Shown here: piece after piece, positions 16,890 to 25,178 of the stretch
Numbering within the stretch: the stretch's first letter is position 1
Layout of the letters: every line of letters starts with the position of its first letter
Origin: JAAFGT01 sp041485165
GTDB taxonomy: Bacteria > Acidobacteriota > Terriglobia > Acidiferrales > UBA7541
Assembly: GCA_041485165.1 (NCBI GenBank)
Contig: JBGPJC010000003.1
Span: 1 to 64,000 of the forward strand
Reading direction: 5' to 3'
Length of the DNA stretch: 64,000 nt
The notes under the pieces: model-generated
Told to the model about the DNA's origin: nothing
The model's input: only the letters and a program-made list of their open reading frames with translations
Databases searched by the model: none
Made by a program: the position numbers and the translations under genes

Positions 16890-17921
16890 ATGAATGGTAT
16901 TGCTAAGGTCACACTGGCCGGTACCTTGCTCCTACTGCTTGCGGCAGGCGCTTCCGCAGCGCCCGCAGAGGATTACATGGTCCAGAAAAAAATCACCCTG
17001 GGCGGAGAAGGAGGGTGGGACTACCTGACCATGGACGCTGCCGGGCGGCGATTGTTCATCTCCCGCGGCACGCGCGTGATGGTGGTGGATGCGGATTCCG
17101 GCAAACTCCTGGCGGAAATCCCTGACACGCCGGGAGTGCATGGTATCGCCCTGGCGGAAGACCTTGGACGCGGGTTCACCAGCAATGGCCGCGAGAACAC
17201 GGTCAGCGTTTTCGACCTGAAGAGCCTCAAAGTACTGAGCAAAGTCAAGACCGGGGAGAACCCCGACGCCATTCTCTACGACGCCGCGAGCAAGCAGGTG
17301 TTCACGTTCAATGGACGGAGCAAGGACGCAACGGTGATCGATGCTTCGAGCGGCGACGTCCTGGCCACGCTGCCGCTGGGAGGCAAACCCGAGTTCGCCG
17401 TGGCCGACGGCCGCGGGATGGTTTACGTCAACATCGAGGACACCAGCGAGTTGGTGGCCATCGATGCCAAGACACACAAGGTCACAGCTCGCTGGCCGCT
17501 GAAGCCCTGCGAGGAGCCCTCCGGCCTGGCTATGGACAGGCAGAAGCGGAGGCTGTTCTCCGGCTGCGGCAATAAGGTGATGGCCATTGTGGACGCCGAC
17601 AGCGGAAAACTGCTCGCCACAGCACCTATCGGTGACGGCGTGGACGCCACCGCATTCGATCCCGAAACCGGCCTGGCTTTCAGCTCCAACGGCGACGGCA
17701 CGTTGACCATCGTCCGCGAAGAGGCGCCGGGGAAATTTACCGTCTCGGCAAACGTGCCGACCATGCCGCGCGCGCGAACCATGGCGCTGGACACCAAGAC
17801 ACACAACATTTACCTGGTCACCGCGCAGTTCGGGCCGGCACCGGCTCCCACCAAAGAGCAGCCTCGCCCGCGGCCGCCGATGGTTCCGGGAACCTTTGTG
17901 CTCCTCGTGGTCGGAAAGTAG
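16890..17921 (+). CDS. Exported YncE-like beta-propeller protein
   Basis: 343 residues with a signal peptide ending at GASAAPA. The mature part is built of about seven blades in the YVTN/cytochrome-nitrite-reductase-like style, with recurring units such as VVDADSGKLLAEIPDTPG and IVDADSGKLLATAPIGDG. A Pro-rich segment lies near the end. The ribosome binding site GAGGTGAAGG sits just before ATG. Such proteins are periplasmic; roles include binding or scaffolding, and no catalytic residues can be named. It may be cotranscribed with the HlyIII gene 50 bases downstream, though the functions look unrelated. Confidence 0.88.
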   Translation: MNGIAKVTLAGTLLLLLAAGASAAPAEDYMVQKKITLGGEGGWDYLTMDAAGRRLFISRGTRVMVVDADSGKLLAEIPDTPGVHGIALAEDLGRGFTSNGRENTVSVFDLKSLKVLSKVKTGENPDAILYDAASKQVFTFNGRSKDATVIDASSGDVLATLPLGGKPEFAVADGRGMVYVNIEDTSELVAIDAKTHKVTARWPLKPCEEPSGLAMDRQKRRLFSGCGNKVMAIVDADSGKLLATAPIGDGVDATAFDPETGLAFSSNGDGTLTIVREEAPGKFTVSANVPTMPRARTMALDTKTHNIYLVTAQFGPAPAPTKEQPRPRPPMVPGTFVLLVVGK

Positions 17922-17971
17922 AGCCGCTGACCCGGCGAGGAATCCTGCGGCAGGATGCAGGATCACAAAAG

Positions 17972-18628
17972 ATGATGAGCTCCATACGCGCGCGGCGATT
18001 TCATTTAGAGGAAATCGCCAACAGCCTCACTCACGGCGCTGGTTTGCTGCTGAGCGTTGCCGGGTTGGTGCTGCTGGTCATCCTGGCGGCAAGAAAGGGG
18101 ACGCCCTGGCACATCGTCAGTGTGAGTGTTTATGGCGGCACGCTGGTGCTGCTCTACGGCGCTTCCACTGCCTACCATGCCGTTCGCAGTCCGCGTTGGA
18201 AGCATGTCCTGCGGATTATTGACCACTCCTCGATTTATCTGCTCATCGCCGGCACTTACACCCCGTTCATGCTGGTGAACCTGCGCGGACCCTGGGGTTG
18301 GACGCTTTTCGGGCTGGTCTGGGGGTTGTCGGTGGCCGGCATTCTCTTCAAGATCTGGTTTGTAGATCATTTCGCTTTTCTCTCCACGGCAGTGTACGTG
18401 GCCATGGGATGGATGGCGGTGATCGCCATCAAGCCGGTGTTCGCGGCGTTGCCCAGCGGCGGGCTGATTTTACTTCTGGCGGGAGGACTCTCCTATACCC
18501 TCGGGGTCATATTCTTCGCCTGGAACAAGCTGCCGTACAACCACACCATCTGGCACCTTTTCGTGCTCGGCGGCAGCGTCACTCATTTCTTCGCGGTGAT
18601 GTACTACGTGTTGCCCGCCCGGGCCTGA
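17972..18628 (+). CDS. Hemolysin III-type (PAQR superfamily) membrane protein
   Basis: 218 residues and seven predicted membrane segments. The family's metal-site residues are visible: NSLTHGAG in helix 1, ASTAYHAV, RIIDHSSIYLLIAGTYTPF, and the C-terminal HTIWHLFVLGGSVTHFF with three His residues. Bacterial members (YqfA/TrhA) affect membrane lipid homeostasis; the haemolysin label is historical. The start ATG 17972 is followed by a second ATG. It lies 50 bases downstream of the propeller gene and is convergent with egtD. Confidence 0.95.
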   Translation: MMSSIRARRFHLEEIANSLTHGAGLLLSVAGLVLLVILAARKGTPWHIVSVSVYGGTLVLLYGASTAYHAVRSPRWKHVLRIIDHSSIYLLIAGTYTPFMLVNLRGPWGWTLFGLVWGLSVAGILFKIWFVDHFAFLSTAVYVAMGWMAVIAIKPVFAALPSGGLILLLAGGLSYTLGVIFFAWNKLPYNHTIWHLFVLGGSVTHFFAVMYYVLPARA

Positions 18629-18647
18629 AGTTTCGCAATTCCGCTTC

Positions 18648-19616
18648 TTACTGCGCGAGGAACAGGCTCTGCGCGAATGGCCATTCCTCGTCCACCCACT
18701 GCGCGTCGCAGCGGAACCCTGCGCGCTCGCCGAGGACGGCGACCTCCGCGCAGCGGAAGCGATGGCTGCTTTCCGTCCAGATGGTTTCTCCGGCGCGGAA
18801 TTCCACCCGCAGCCCGGCATCGCGGACGTATACCCTCTGCTTTTTCTTCGAGGAGAGATGCATTTCAATTCGGCGGCTGCGGCGGTGGTAAAGCGCGACG
18901 TGCCGGAACTGAGCGATGTCGAAGTCGCCACCCAGCTCGCGGTTGATGCGCGCCAGCAGGTTGAGGTTGAAGGCGGCGGTGACCCCCAGCGAGTCGTCGT
19001 AAGCGGCCAGAAGCTGAGGCTCCGGTTTCTCCAGGTCGGTGCTCAGCAGCAGCGCATCGCCGGGGAGCATGATGGCGCGAAGGTCGCACAGGAATTCCAC
19101 CATCCTTGGCCGGTCCAGGTTGCCGATGGTGCTGCCCAGGAACAGCACCAGCAGCGGCGCGCCCTTCGGGCGTCTCTGCGCAACTTCGCACAGCCCTTCC
19201 AGGAACGGGCTGGCCAGTCCGGCGAACTCCACCTCTTCCAGCTCGAAGAGCTCGCGGCGGCAACGCTCGAGCGCCGCCGAGGAAACGTCAATCGGGTAAT
19301 AGGTGGTCTGTTGGCGGCGCGAGAGCGCCTCGAGCACCCAGCGCGTCTTCTTCCCGGTGCCGCTGCCCAGCTCGGCGACCACCAGGCGTCCGGGCAACCG
19401 CGCCACCATCTCTTCTGCGTAGCGGCGGAAGAGCCGCTCGTCGGCGCGCGTCAGTCCGTACTCCGGGAGCAGGGTGATGACTTCGAACAGCGCCGTGCCC
19501 AGATCGTCATAAAAATATTTCGAGGGCAGCTCTTTCTGGCCGGCTCGCGTCAAACCGGCGCGCACGTCGGCGGCGAATTCTGTGAGGGGCTCGATTGCCT
19601 TCGCAGGGTAGGCCAT
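18648..19616 (-). CDS. egtD: L-histidine N-alpha-methyltransferase EgtD
   Basis: Trimethylates histidine to hercynine with S-adenosylmethionine, the first step of ergothioneine synthesis. 322 residues, the expected length. Visible features are YFYDDLGTALFEVITLLPEY (family start), the SAM motif VAELGSGTGKKTRWVLEAL, YYPIDVSSAALE and VLFLGSTIGNLD. The C-terminal YHRRSRRIEMHL and AGETIWTESSHRF segments form the histidine-binding lid. It lies 45 bases downstream of egtB on the same strand, which confirms the pathway assignment. Confidence 0.96.
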   Translation of the reverse strand: MAYPAKAIEPLTEFAADVRAGLTRAGQKELPSKYFYDDLGTALFEVITLLPEYGLTRADERLFRRYAEEMVARLPGRLVVAELGSGTGKKTRWVLEALSRRQQTTYYPIDVSSAALERCRRELFELEEVEFAGLASPFLEGLCEVAQRRPKGAPLLVLFLGSTIGNLDRPRMVEFLCDLRAIMLPGDALLLSTDLEKPEPQLLAAYDDSLGVTAAFNLNLLARINRELGGDFDIAQFRHVALYHRRSRRIEMHLSSKKKQRVYVRDAGLRVEFRAGETIWTESSHRFRCAEVAVLGERAGFRCDAQWVDEEWPFAQSLFLAQ

Positions 19617-19661
19617 CGCTGATCTCCGTGATGACGCAGAGTCTTTGCTCAGTCTTCTTGT

Positions 19662-20984
19662 TCAGCTCGTGACGCAGCGGAACCCCGCGTATGCGTATTG
19701 GTAGTGCGCCTGGAACCAGTTGCGGAAGGAACGGCGCAGGAAGCAAGCGGCGGTGCGCGGGGATGCGCCCTTCATCACATAGTGCTTGCCGTCAAAAAAG
19801 TCCGCGGAGTAGCCCTTGTAGAACGGGAATGGCTCGAAGCCGGAGAATGGAGCGAACGGAGTGCAAGTCCACTCCCAGCCGTTGCCAAGCAATTCGTCCA
19901 CGCCGAAGGCGCTCCGCCCGGCGGGATGCGCGCCCACCGGCGTTGGCGTCCAATGCTTGAAATCAAAGTTTCCCCGGCTGCTGTCGGGAGGCGTGTCGCC
20001 CCAGGGATAGAGCCGCTCGTGCCCTTCGAGCGTGCCAAACGCCGCGCGATGGAACTGCGCTTCGGTGGGAAGCGCCACGCCGCGCCAGCGCGCGTAAGCC
20101 GAGGCTTCGCCGTGGCTCACGTAAACCGGCCACGCCGGCGTCAGGGGCACTTCACCAAACATGGTGCGGTAATGCCACACGCCACTTTTCTCGGTCCAGA
20201 AGACGGGGCGGCTGATGCCCGCGGCGTTCTTCCACTCCCAACCGGCGTCAGTCCACAGCGAGCGATGGTCGTAACCACCAGCGCGGAGGAATTCGAGGAA
20301 CTGCGCGTTGCACACTTTGCCGGCGTCCATGGCGAAGGCGGGGACATCCACCGTGTGCGCGCGGAATTCGTTGTCCCAGCCGAAAGGCGTCTCTTCATTG
20401 GGGACCAAGCCCAGTGTCACCCGTCCCGCGGGGATTTCCACACGCCGCGGCGCTGGAGGAATAGAGTTTGTGTCCGCGTGCACGGGGCCGGAGATTTTTC
20501 TCTCCGCTGGCAACTGGTGCAGCATGTAGGCCAGAGTTTCGGCGTGCATCAACCGGTGTTCGACGGCAACCTGGATGATTTGCTCCACGGGGTAGATTGC
20601 AGGCTGCGAGTTGGGCTCTTCGAGGCACGCATCCACCTCCCGCCGCGCCCGCCCGGCGTATGCCTGGACTGCGGAAAGAGCGGGCCAATCTGCGGGCTTG
20701 TCCTGCGGCGTCTTCCCGTCCACCGGGTCAATGCCGAAAGAGAAAAGGCGGTTCAGGGCTGGGTCTACGGGGTCGCGTCCCAGAGTGTCGCGCACGATCA
20801 GGTTGGTGTCGAAGGCCTCGAGGTGTCCGACATAGAAGAGGATGCGGTGGCGCTCAGGAATCGGCCGGTCGTACAGCGCCTCGGGGCGGACCAGGCGGAA
20901 CAGTTGGTCCGACACGGCACGGGCCTCGGAGAGCCGTGCGAGAAGCCTGTCCGATATCCGCTGCCGGCCGGCGGCGGGACACAT
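19662..20984 (-). CDS. egtB: Ergothioneine sulfoxide synthase EgtB
   Basis: An iron-dependent enzyme joining hercynine to a thiol with O2. About 440 residues: an N-terminal DinB-like helical domain and a C-terminal formylglycine-generating-enzyme-type domain (RVTLGLVPNEETPFGWDNEF, LPTEAQFHRAAFGTLEG). Iron ligands are His 54 (YVGHLEAFD) and the HRLMH pair at about 143 and 147, matching the three-His site of known EgtBs. ATG 20984 has GGAGGTG six bases upstream, so the longer TTG start is rejected. No egtA or egtC is nearby, which fits EgtBs such as that of Chloracidobacterium that accept cysteine directly (family knowledge; substrate inferred). Confidence 0.95.
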   Translation of the reverse strand: MCPAAGRQRISDRLLARLSEARAVSDQLFRLVRPEALYDRPIPERHRILFYVGHLEAFDTNLIVRDTLGRDPVDPALNRLFSFGIDPVDGKTPQDKPADWPALSAVQAYAGRARREVDACLEEPNSQPAIYPVEQIIQVAVEHRLMHAETLAYMLHQLPAERKISGPVHADTNSIPPAPRRVEIPAGRVTLGLVPNEETPFGWDNEFRAHTVDVPAFAMDAGKVCNAQFLEFLRAGGYDHRSLWTDAGWEWKNAAGISRPVFWTEKSGVWHYRTMFGEVPLTPAWPVYVSHGEASAYARWRGVALPTEAQFHRAAFGTLEGHERLYPWGDTPPDSSRGNFDFKHWTPTPVGAHPAGRSAFGVDELLGNGWEWTCTPFAPFSGFEPFPFYKGYSADFFDGKHYVMKGASPRTAACFLRRSFRNWFQAHYQYAYAGFRCVTS

Positions 20985-21207
20985 GGAGACACCTCCGCGT
21001 ACCCGGAACAATCTGCCCTTGGGATTAGATGATGCAAAAGTCTGAAGGATTCGCCGGAGTTAAGTCAACCCCCAAGGCTCAATACCAGACGGGCCAAGCA
21101 AGAAAAACTTGCGGGATCGTACTTACCGCGAGAATTGGCTATACTTGCTTCTCCTGCAAGAGCCCGTCCCCGCAGTGCGGCTCAGCTTGCCCGGATACGG
21201 AGACCTG

Positions 21208-21909
21208 ATGGACACCCACTACAATTCGGAACGACTGATAAGCCTTCTCCACCTGCGCTCGAGCCCGGTGGCTCTGGCCTTCCGCAGCAAAGCGCCTGCG
21301 GGGATTCCGCGTATCGCCGCCCCGGCGGTTTCGGGGTGCACGTACTGGAAGCTTGCCGCCGAGGGTGCGACCTTCTATACCGAGTCCGCCGACCACCTCG
21401 GCTGCCCCATCGGCGCGCACACCCACGGCATCGCCATGCCCGCGGAGAAAAAAGAAGAACTCGAGGGGCTGGTGCGCATCATGGTGGGACTGGAATACCT
21501 GCGCATGGAAGAGATCCCGCAGATCCCGCAACGCAAGCAACCGTTCGGTTTCGCCGTGTATGCCCCTCTGGGAGACGCGCTGTTTACTCCGGACACCGTG
21601 CTGGTGCGCGGCAACGCCAAGTCGGTGATGCTGCTGGCGGAAGCGGCTGCGGCTGCCGGCGTGCCGCACAATGCCGGCGTGATGGGGCGTCCCACCTGCG
21701 CGATGGTGCCGGTGTCGGCGGAAGCCAAGCAAGCCGGCGTCAGCGTCGGTTGCATCGGCAACCGCGTTTACACCGGTCTTGCCGATGGCGAGTTGTACTT
21801 CGCCATTCCCGGGGCGCAACTGGCCGCGGTGGTGGAAAAACTCGAAGTGATTGTGCAAGCCAATATCACGCTGGAAACCTTTCACCGTGGCCGCATGAAC
21901 AGCCAGTAG
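21208..21909 (+). CDS. DUF169 family protein
   Basis: 233 residues. Conserved family features are LRSSPVALAFRSKAPAGIP near the start, a Cys in AVSGCTYWKLA, and DHLGCPIGAHTHG. The C-terminal half contains VSVGCIGNRVYTGLADGELY. DUF169 proteins are widespread and uncharacterised, and the conserved Cys residues suggest a cofactor or metal. ATG 21208 has CGGAGA upstream; the in-frame extension to 21109 is unlikely. It is divergent from egtB and 169 bases upstream of the aminotransferase gene. Confidence 0.85.
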   Translation: MDTHYNSERLISLLHLRSSPVALAFRSKAPAGIPRIAAPAVSGCTYWKLAAEGATFYTESADHLGCPIGAHTHGIAMPAEKKEELEGLVRIMVGLEYLRMEEIPQIPQRKQPFGFAVYAPLGDALFTPDTVLVRGNAKSVMLLAEAAAAAGVPHNAGVMGRPTCAMVPVSAEAKQAGVSVGCIGNRVYTGLADGELYFAIPGAQLAAVVEKLEVIVQANITLETFHRGRMNSQ

Positions 21910-22078
21910 ACGCGCTGCGGGCGCAGCGCCGCCGCTCCTTCTGCCACTCTCCGGTGCCAGTTCGCTCTTCGTGGCGGAGCCTCGCGCCCCTCTGCTATGC
22001 TCCGCGCAGCAGCCAGGGCCTCTGCTTTCTTTCTAGCCTGCAAAACAACACACCGCGCCCGGTTGCGAGGAGGGTTCT

Positions 22079-23413
22079 ATGCTCCAACGGCGTGATTTTC
22101 TTGGTCTGCTCGGTTCGGCTGCGGTGTTGCCTGCCGCGCCGATGGCGGAGTGGGAGCGAGGCCCTTCCGCGCCGGAGGCAAATGCCGGCGGCTTGATCGA
22201 GCAGATCCTCTGTGCTCCGCAGCCCGCCATGCCCGATGACGCGCTCTTCGCGCGCGACGCGGAGGCGTACTGGGAGGGGATTCGCAAGCAATTTATTTTC
22301 CGGCCTGGATTTCTCTATTTGAACAACGGCACGGTGGGTTCCTGCCCGCGCCCGGTCCTGCGCGCCTACATCGAAAGCATCCTGCGCGAAGATCAGCTCG
22401 AAAACGACGACACCGAGAGCTACCCGCTGTGGGGTTACGGCAATTGGGACGAGTACCGCCGGCCAGTGGCGGAATTCCTCGGCGCGCAGCTCACTGAGAT
22501 TGCCCTGGTCCGCAACGCCACTGAGGGAATCAACTACGTGGTGAACGGCCTGGATCTGAAGCCCGGCGACGAAGTGATTTACACCGATGAGGAGCACGGC
22601 AGCGGCAAAAGCCCCTGGCTGTTGAAGCAGAAACGCTACGGCGTGGTGGTGCGGGAAATCACCCTGCCCAAGCCCCCAAAGTCGAAGCAGCAGATCCTGG
22701 ACCTGTTTGAGGCTGCGCGGACGCCGCGCACGCGCGTGGTCATGTCCAGCCATATCACCACCATGACCGGTTGCGTGATGCCGGCGCGGGAGATCTGCGC
22801 CTGGGCGCGCGCCAACAACCTGATCTCCATGATTGACGGCGCGCACGTCATCGGCATGATCCCCATAAACTTGAAAGAGATGGGTTGCGATTTCTACATC
22901 ACCAGCCCGCACAAATGGCTGCTCTCTCCCAAGGGCCTGGGTGTGCTCTTCATCCGCGAAGGCGTGGCCGACCGCCTGTGGGGCACGATCGTCACCGGCG
23001 GCTGGGACGACATGCAGAACCACGCCGCGCGTTTGCAGCAATTCGGCAGCACAAGCGTCTGCCTGCTGGTTGGCCTCCGCGCGGCCATAGACTTCTGGAA
23101 GCTGGTGGGCCCGCTGCGCATCGAGCGGCGCATCCGCGACCTGCACGCCTATGCGAAAGCGCGCCTGGGCGCTCTGCCCGGTGCCGTGGTGCAATCCGCT
23201 CCCGGCGAGGAATTCACCGCGGGATTGTGCGCCGTGGATTTCCCCGGCTTCGACCGCATGAAGTTCCAGCAGTGGGTCTACCGGGAGCACCGCATCCGCT
23301 GCCGCGGCACGTCTGCCAGCCGCTTCCGCATCAGCACGCATATCTACCACAACCGCGGCGACCTGGACCGCTTTGTGGAGGTTCTGGCGGAGTACCGCAA
23401 GCAAAATGCGTAG
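22079..23413 (+). CDS. Tat-exported class V aminotransferase (isopenicillin-N-epimerase-like)
   Basis: 444 residues of a PLP-dependent fold-type I enzyme. The start RRDFLGLLGSAAVLPAA is a twin-arginine signal, so the enzyme is folded with cofactor and then exported. Substrate-side features are YLNNGTVGSCPRPVL and VRNATEGINYVVNGL. MIDGAHVIGM carries the PLP Asp, and ITSPHKWLLSPKG carries the Schiff-base Lys. The class V subgroup includes cysteine desulfurases and isopenicillin N epimerases; family members annotated as epimerases are usually of unknown substrate. GAGGAGG precedes the ATG. It is the last gene before the accessory island. Confidence 0.92.
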   Translation: MLQRRDFLGLLGSAAVLPAAPMAEWERGPSAPEANAGGLIEQILCAPQPAMPDDALFARDAEAYWEGIRKQFIFRPGFLYLNNGTVGSCPRPVLRAYIESILREDQLENDDTESYPLWGYGNWDEYRRPVAEFLGAQLTEIALVRNATEGINYVVNGLDLKPGDEVIYTDEEHGSGKSPWLLKQKRYGVVVREITLPKPPKSKQQILDLFEAARTPRTRVVMSSHITTMTGCVMPAREICAWARANNLISMIDGAHVIGMIPINLKEMGCDFYITSPHKWLLSPKGLGVLFIREGVADRLWGTIVTGGWDDMQNHAARLQQFGSTSVCLLVGLRAAIDFWKLVGPLRIERRIRDLHAYAKARLGALPGAVVQSAPGEEFTAGLCAVDFPGFDRMKFQQWVYREHRIRCRGTSASRFRISTHIYHNRGDLDRFVEVLAEYRKQNA

Positions 23414-23992
23414 TCTTTCGGGAACCCGTTCAGAGTTGAAAGTTGAAGGTTGAAGATTCAGAGTTTCCCCCCTCCCCCTCCCCCCCCCCTGTTTTTTGTA
23501 AGAGTGAGAAACAAAGGAGTTGCGAGGAGGAGGTGGGGAACGTTATCAAAACACGTGGTTTTAAGTGCTGTAGAATGCACACTTGCGAGGAGCTTGCGTA
23601 AGAGTGGCCAACAAAGGAGTTACGAGTACCCGTCCAGCAGGATGGCGGGTAAGAGTGGAATCGAAAGGACTTAAAGCTGGATCGCCCCCGTATCACTCTG
23701 ATTGCTCTGACGCGTGGCACTGACAGTAACCCCAAGGTATCTTATCACAGAGAATACCTAAAAGCAAGGGAAAAGGGGAGGAGCCGGATCAGGGTAGAAA
23801 GTGAGGAGGGGAGAAGAGCCTCTCGGGCAGTCACCCAACCTACCAGCCGGCCCCAGCGGTTGCGACTTGGGGTGCGTATTGATACAGTTGGTGGGGCCAA
23901 CCCGACTGAGTCCACCTCTTCTACTGCCATTTAGCAATTATTAGCCGAGCTTATTACCTTAGAAATGAAAATCGAACAAAAAGCGAATAACC
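23414..23992. other. Left junction of the accessory island, non-coding
   Basis: Nearly 600 bases without a credible gene. It contains a C-rich homopolymer tract at about 23466-23490, three related direct repeats (listed separately) and then AT-richer sequence leading to the island promoter. No tRNA or integrase is visible here. Confidence 0.7.
23498..23670. repeat. Three degenerate direct repeats at the island's left edge
   Basis: Copy 1 is at 23498-23526, copy 2 at 23598-23626 and a shorter copy 3 at 23649-23670. All start GTAAGAGTG; copies 1 and 2 also share AACAAAGGAGTT followed by GCGAG or ACGAG. Starts of copies 1 and 2 are exactly 100 bp apart. They resemble dispersed intergenic repeats more than an array. 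Confidence 0.7.
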
Positions 23993-24020
23993 TTGTCATT
24001 CTGCACCGCGATGGTGTAAG
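23993..24020 (+). promoter_or_regulatory. Promoter of the island operon
   Basis: TTGTCA (23993-23998, five of six to consensus), a 16-base spacer and TGTAAG (24015-24020), preceded by TG at 24012-24013 as in extended -10 promoters. It ends 25 bases before the first gene of the operon. Confidence 0.55.
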
Positions 24021-24029
24021 GTGGTGCAG
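24001..24029. promoter_or_regulatory. Inverted repeat overlapping the island promoter, candidate operator
   Basis: CTGCACC (24001-24007) and GGTGCAG (24023-24029) form a perfect 7-bp inverted repeat around a 15-base centre that includes the -10 element. A dimeric ribbon-helix-helix protein bound here would block the promoter. The first gene of the operon encodes such a protein, so autorepression is the simplest reading (inference). Confidence 0.55.
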
Positions 24030-24045
24030 TGGACGGAAGGTGTCT

Positions 24046-24246
24046 ATGGCGTCGAATATGAAGAGATTTGGGAAAAAGAGCTCTGCGGGATCACCGCGGG
24101 CGTCGGTGACTTTCCCGCCGGACCTCTATCAAGCCCTTGAAGCGCTCGCGAAGAAGAACAAGGTCTCCGTTGCTTGGGTCGTTCGCGAAGCCGCCGAGAG
24201 GTATGTCGCTGACCAATGGCCGCTGTTCGGGAAAAAATCGGCATGA
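24046..24246 (+). CDS. Ribbon-helix-helix (CopG-type) regulator
   Basis: 66 residues. After a basic N-terminus, PRASVTFPPDLYQALEALAK gives the DNA-binding strand and first helix, and KVSVAWVVREAAERYVADQW gives the turn and second helix. ATG 24046 has AAGG upstream and lies inside a plausible promoter-operator unit; an in-frame extension to 23965 would include the promoter itself and is rejected. It overlaps the methyltransferase by four bases (ATGA), so the two are translationally coupled. Its likely role resembles that of controller proteins of restriction systems: limiting or timing expression of the operon. Confidence 0.85.
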   Translation: MASNMKRFGKKSSAGSPRASVTFPPDLYQALEALAKKNKVSVAWVVREAAERYVADQWPLFGKKSA

Positions 24247-25178
24247 GAGGAACTTCTCCAGTACTGGCTGCGAAGTCTGAAAGAGCTCATTCGATACGCC
24301 CGCAAGCGGATTCCAACCGGTCCCCTAACCGAGAGCCTCTACCGTTTCCGCTCAAGGATGCTGTTGTCTCCTGTCAAGATAACATTAGCTTCATGAAGTC
24401 CCTCCCCCCCGAGAGCATGAAGCTGATCGTGACCTCTCCACCGTACAATCTCGGGAAAGAATACGAAACCAAGCGCTCAATGGATGCTTATCTCGACGCC
24501 CAGCGCCACACCATTACCGAGGCTGTCCGGCTTCTTCACAACGAAGGTTCGATCTGCTGGCAAATCGGAAACTACGTCGAAGACGGAGAGGTGTTCCCAC
24601 TCGATATCCTTCTGTATCCCTTGTTCAAGGAGGCGCGACTCCAGCTAAGGAATCGCATTATTTGGACCTTTGGCCATGGTTTACATTGCCAGAAGCGGTT
24701 TTCTGGACGGTACGAAACGATTCTGTGGTTCACCAAGAGCGAGCAATATACTTTCCATCTCGATGAAGTGCGTGTGCCGTCGAAATATCCGAATAAGAAG
24801 CATTTCAAAGGTCCTAACAAAGGCAAGCTCTCGGGAAATCCTCTGGGCAAAAACCCGTCCGATGTCTGGGAGATTCCGAACGTAAAAGCGAACCACGTGG
24901 AGAAGACAGAGCATCCCTGCCAGTTTCCCGTCGGACTTGTGGAGCGCCTTGTTTTGTCTTTGACGGACGAAGGCGACGCCGTTCTCGATCCATACCTTGG
25001 TGTTGGCTCAAGCGCGATAGCCGCGCTTAAGAATGGGCGTAAAGCTTATGGATGCGATGATGTCCAAGAATACATAGAGGAGACCTGGGAGCGAATAGGC
25101 CAGCTACGTTCTGGCAAGCTGAGGGTGCGCCCGATGAACAAGCCTGTTTATGAACCGCCGCCGAGGGAATGTGAATGA
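24243..25178 (+). CDS. Beta-class DNA methyltransferase (N4-cytosine or N6-adenine)
   Basis: 311 residues. The catalytic motif IV is SPPYN at about residues 65-69 (LIVTSPPYNLGKEY) and the SAM-binding motif I comes later, DPYLGVGSSAIAAL at about 249. Motif IV before motif I defines the beta class. SPPY is commonest in N4-cytosine enzymes, the type paired with BglII and BamHI, so m4C is the preferred guess, but adenine is not excluded. The start ATG overlaps the regulator's stop codon, and the stop overlaps the next gene's ATG. It probably protects host DNA from the neighbouring nuclease-fold proteins. Confidence 0.93.
   Translation: MRGTSPVLAAKSERAHSIRPQADSNRSPNREPLPFPLKDAVVSCQDNISFMKSLPPESMKLIVTSPPYNLGKEYETKRSMDAYLDAQRHTITEAVRLLHNEGSICWQIGNYVEDGEVFPLDILLYPLFKEARLQLRNRIIWTFGHGLHCQKRFSGRYETILWFTKSEQYTFHLDEVRVPSKYPNKKHFKGPNKGKLSGNPLGKNPSDVWEIPNVKANHVEKTEHPCQFPVGLVERLVLSLTDEGDAVLDPYLGVGSSAIAALKNGRKAYGCDDVQEYIEETWERIGQLRSGKLRVRPMNKPVYEPPPRECE

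Noticed and set aside
23498..23670. Possible CRISPR array
   Set aside because: Only three copies, the third incomplete, with spacers of about 71 and 22 bases and diverged repeats; no cas genes nearby.
23430..23735. 101-codon minus-strand frame at the island edge
   Set aside because: It translates the C-tract and the direct repeats and ends in low-complexity Gly/Glu; not a plausible protein.
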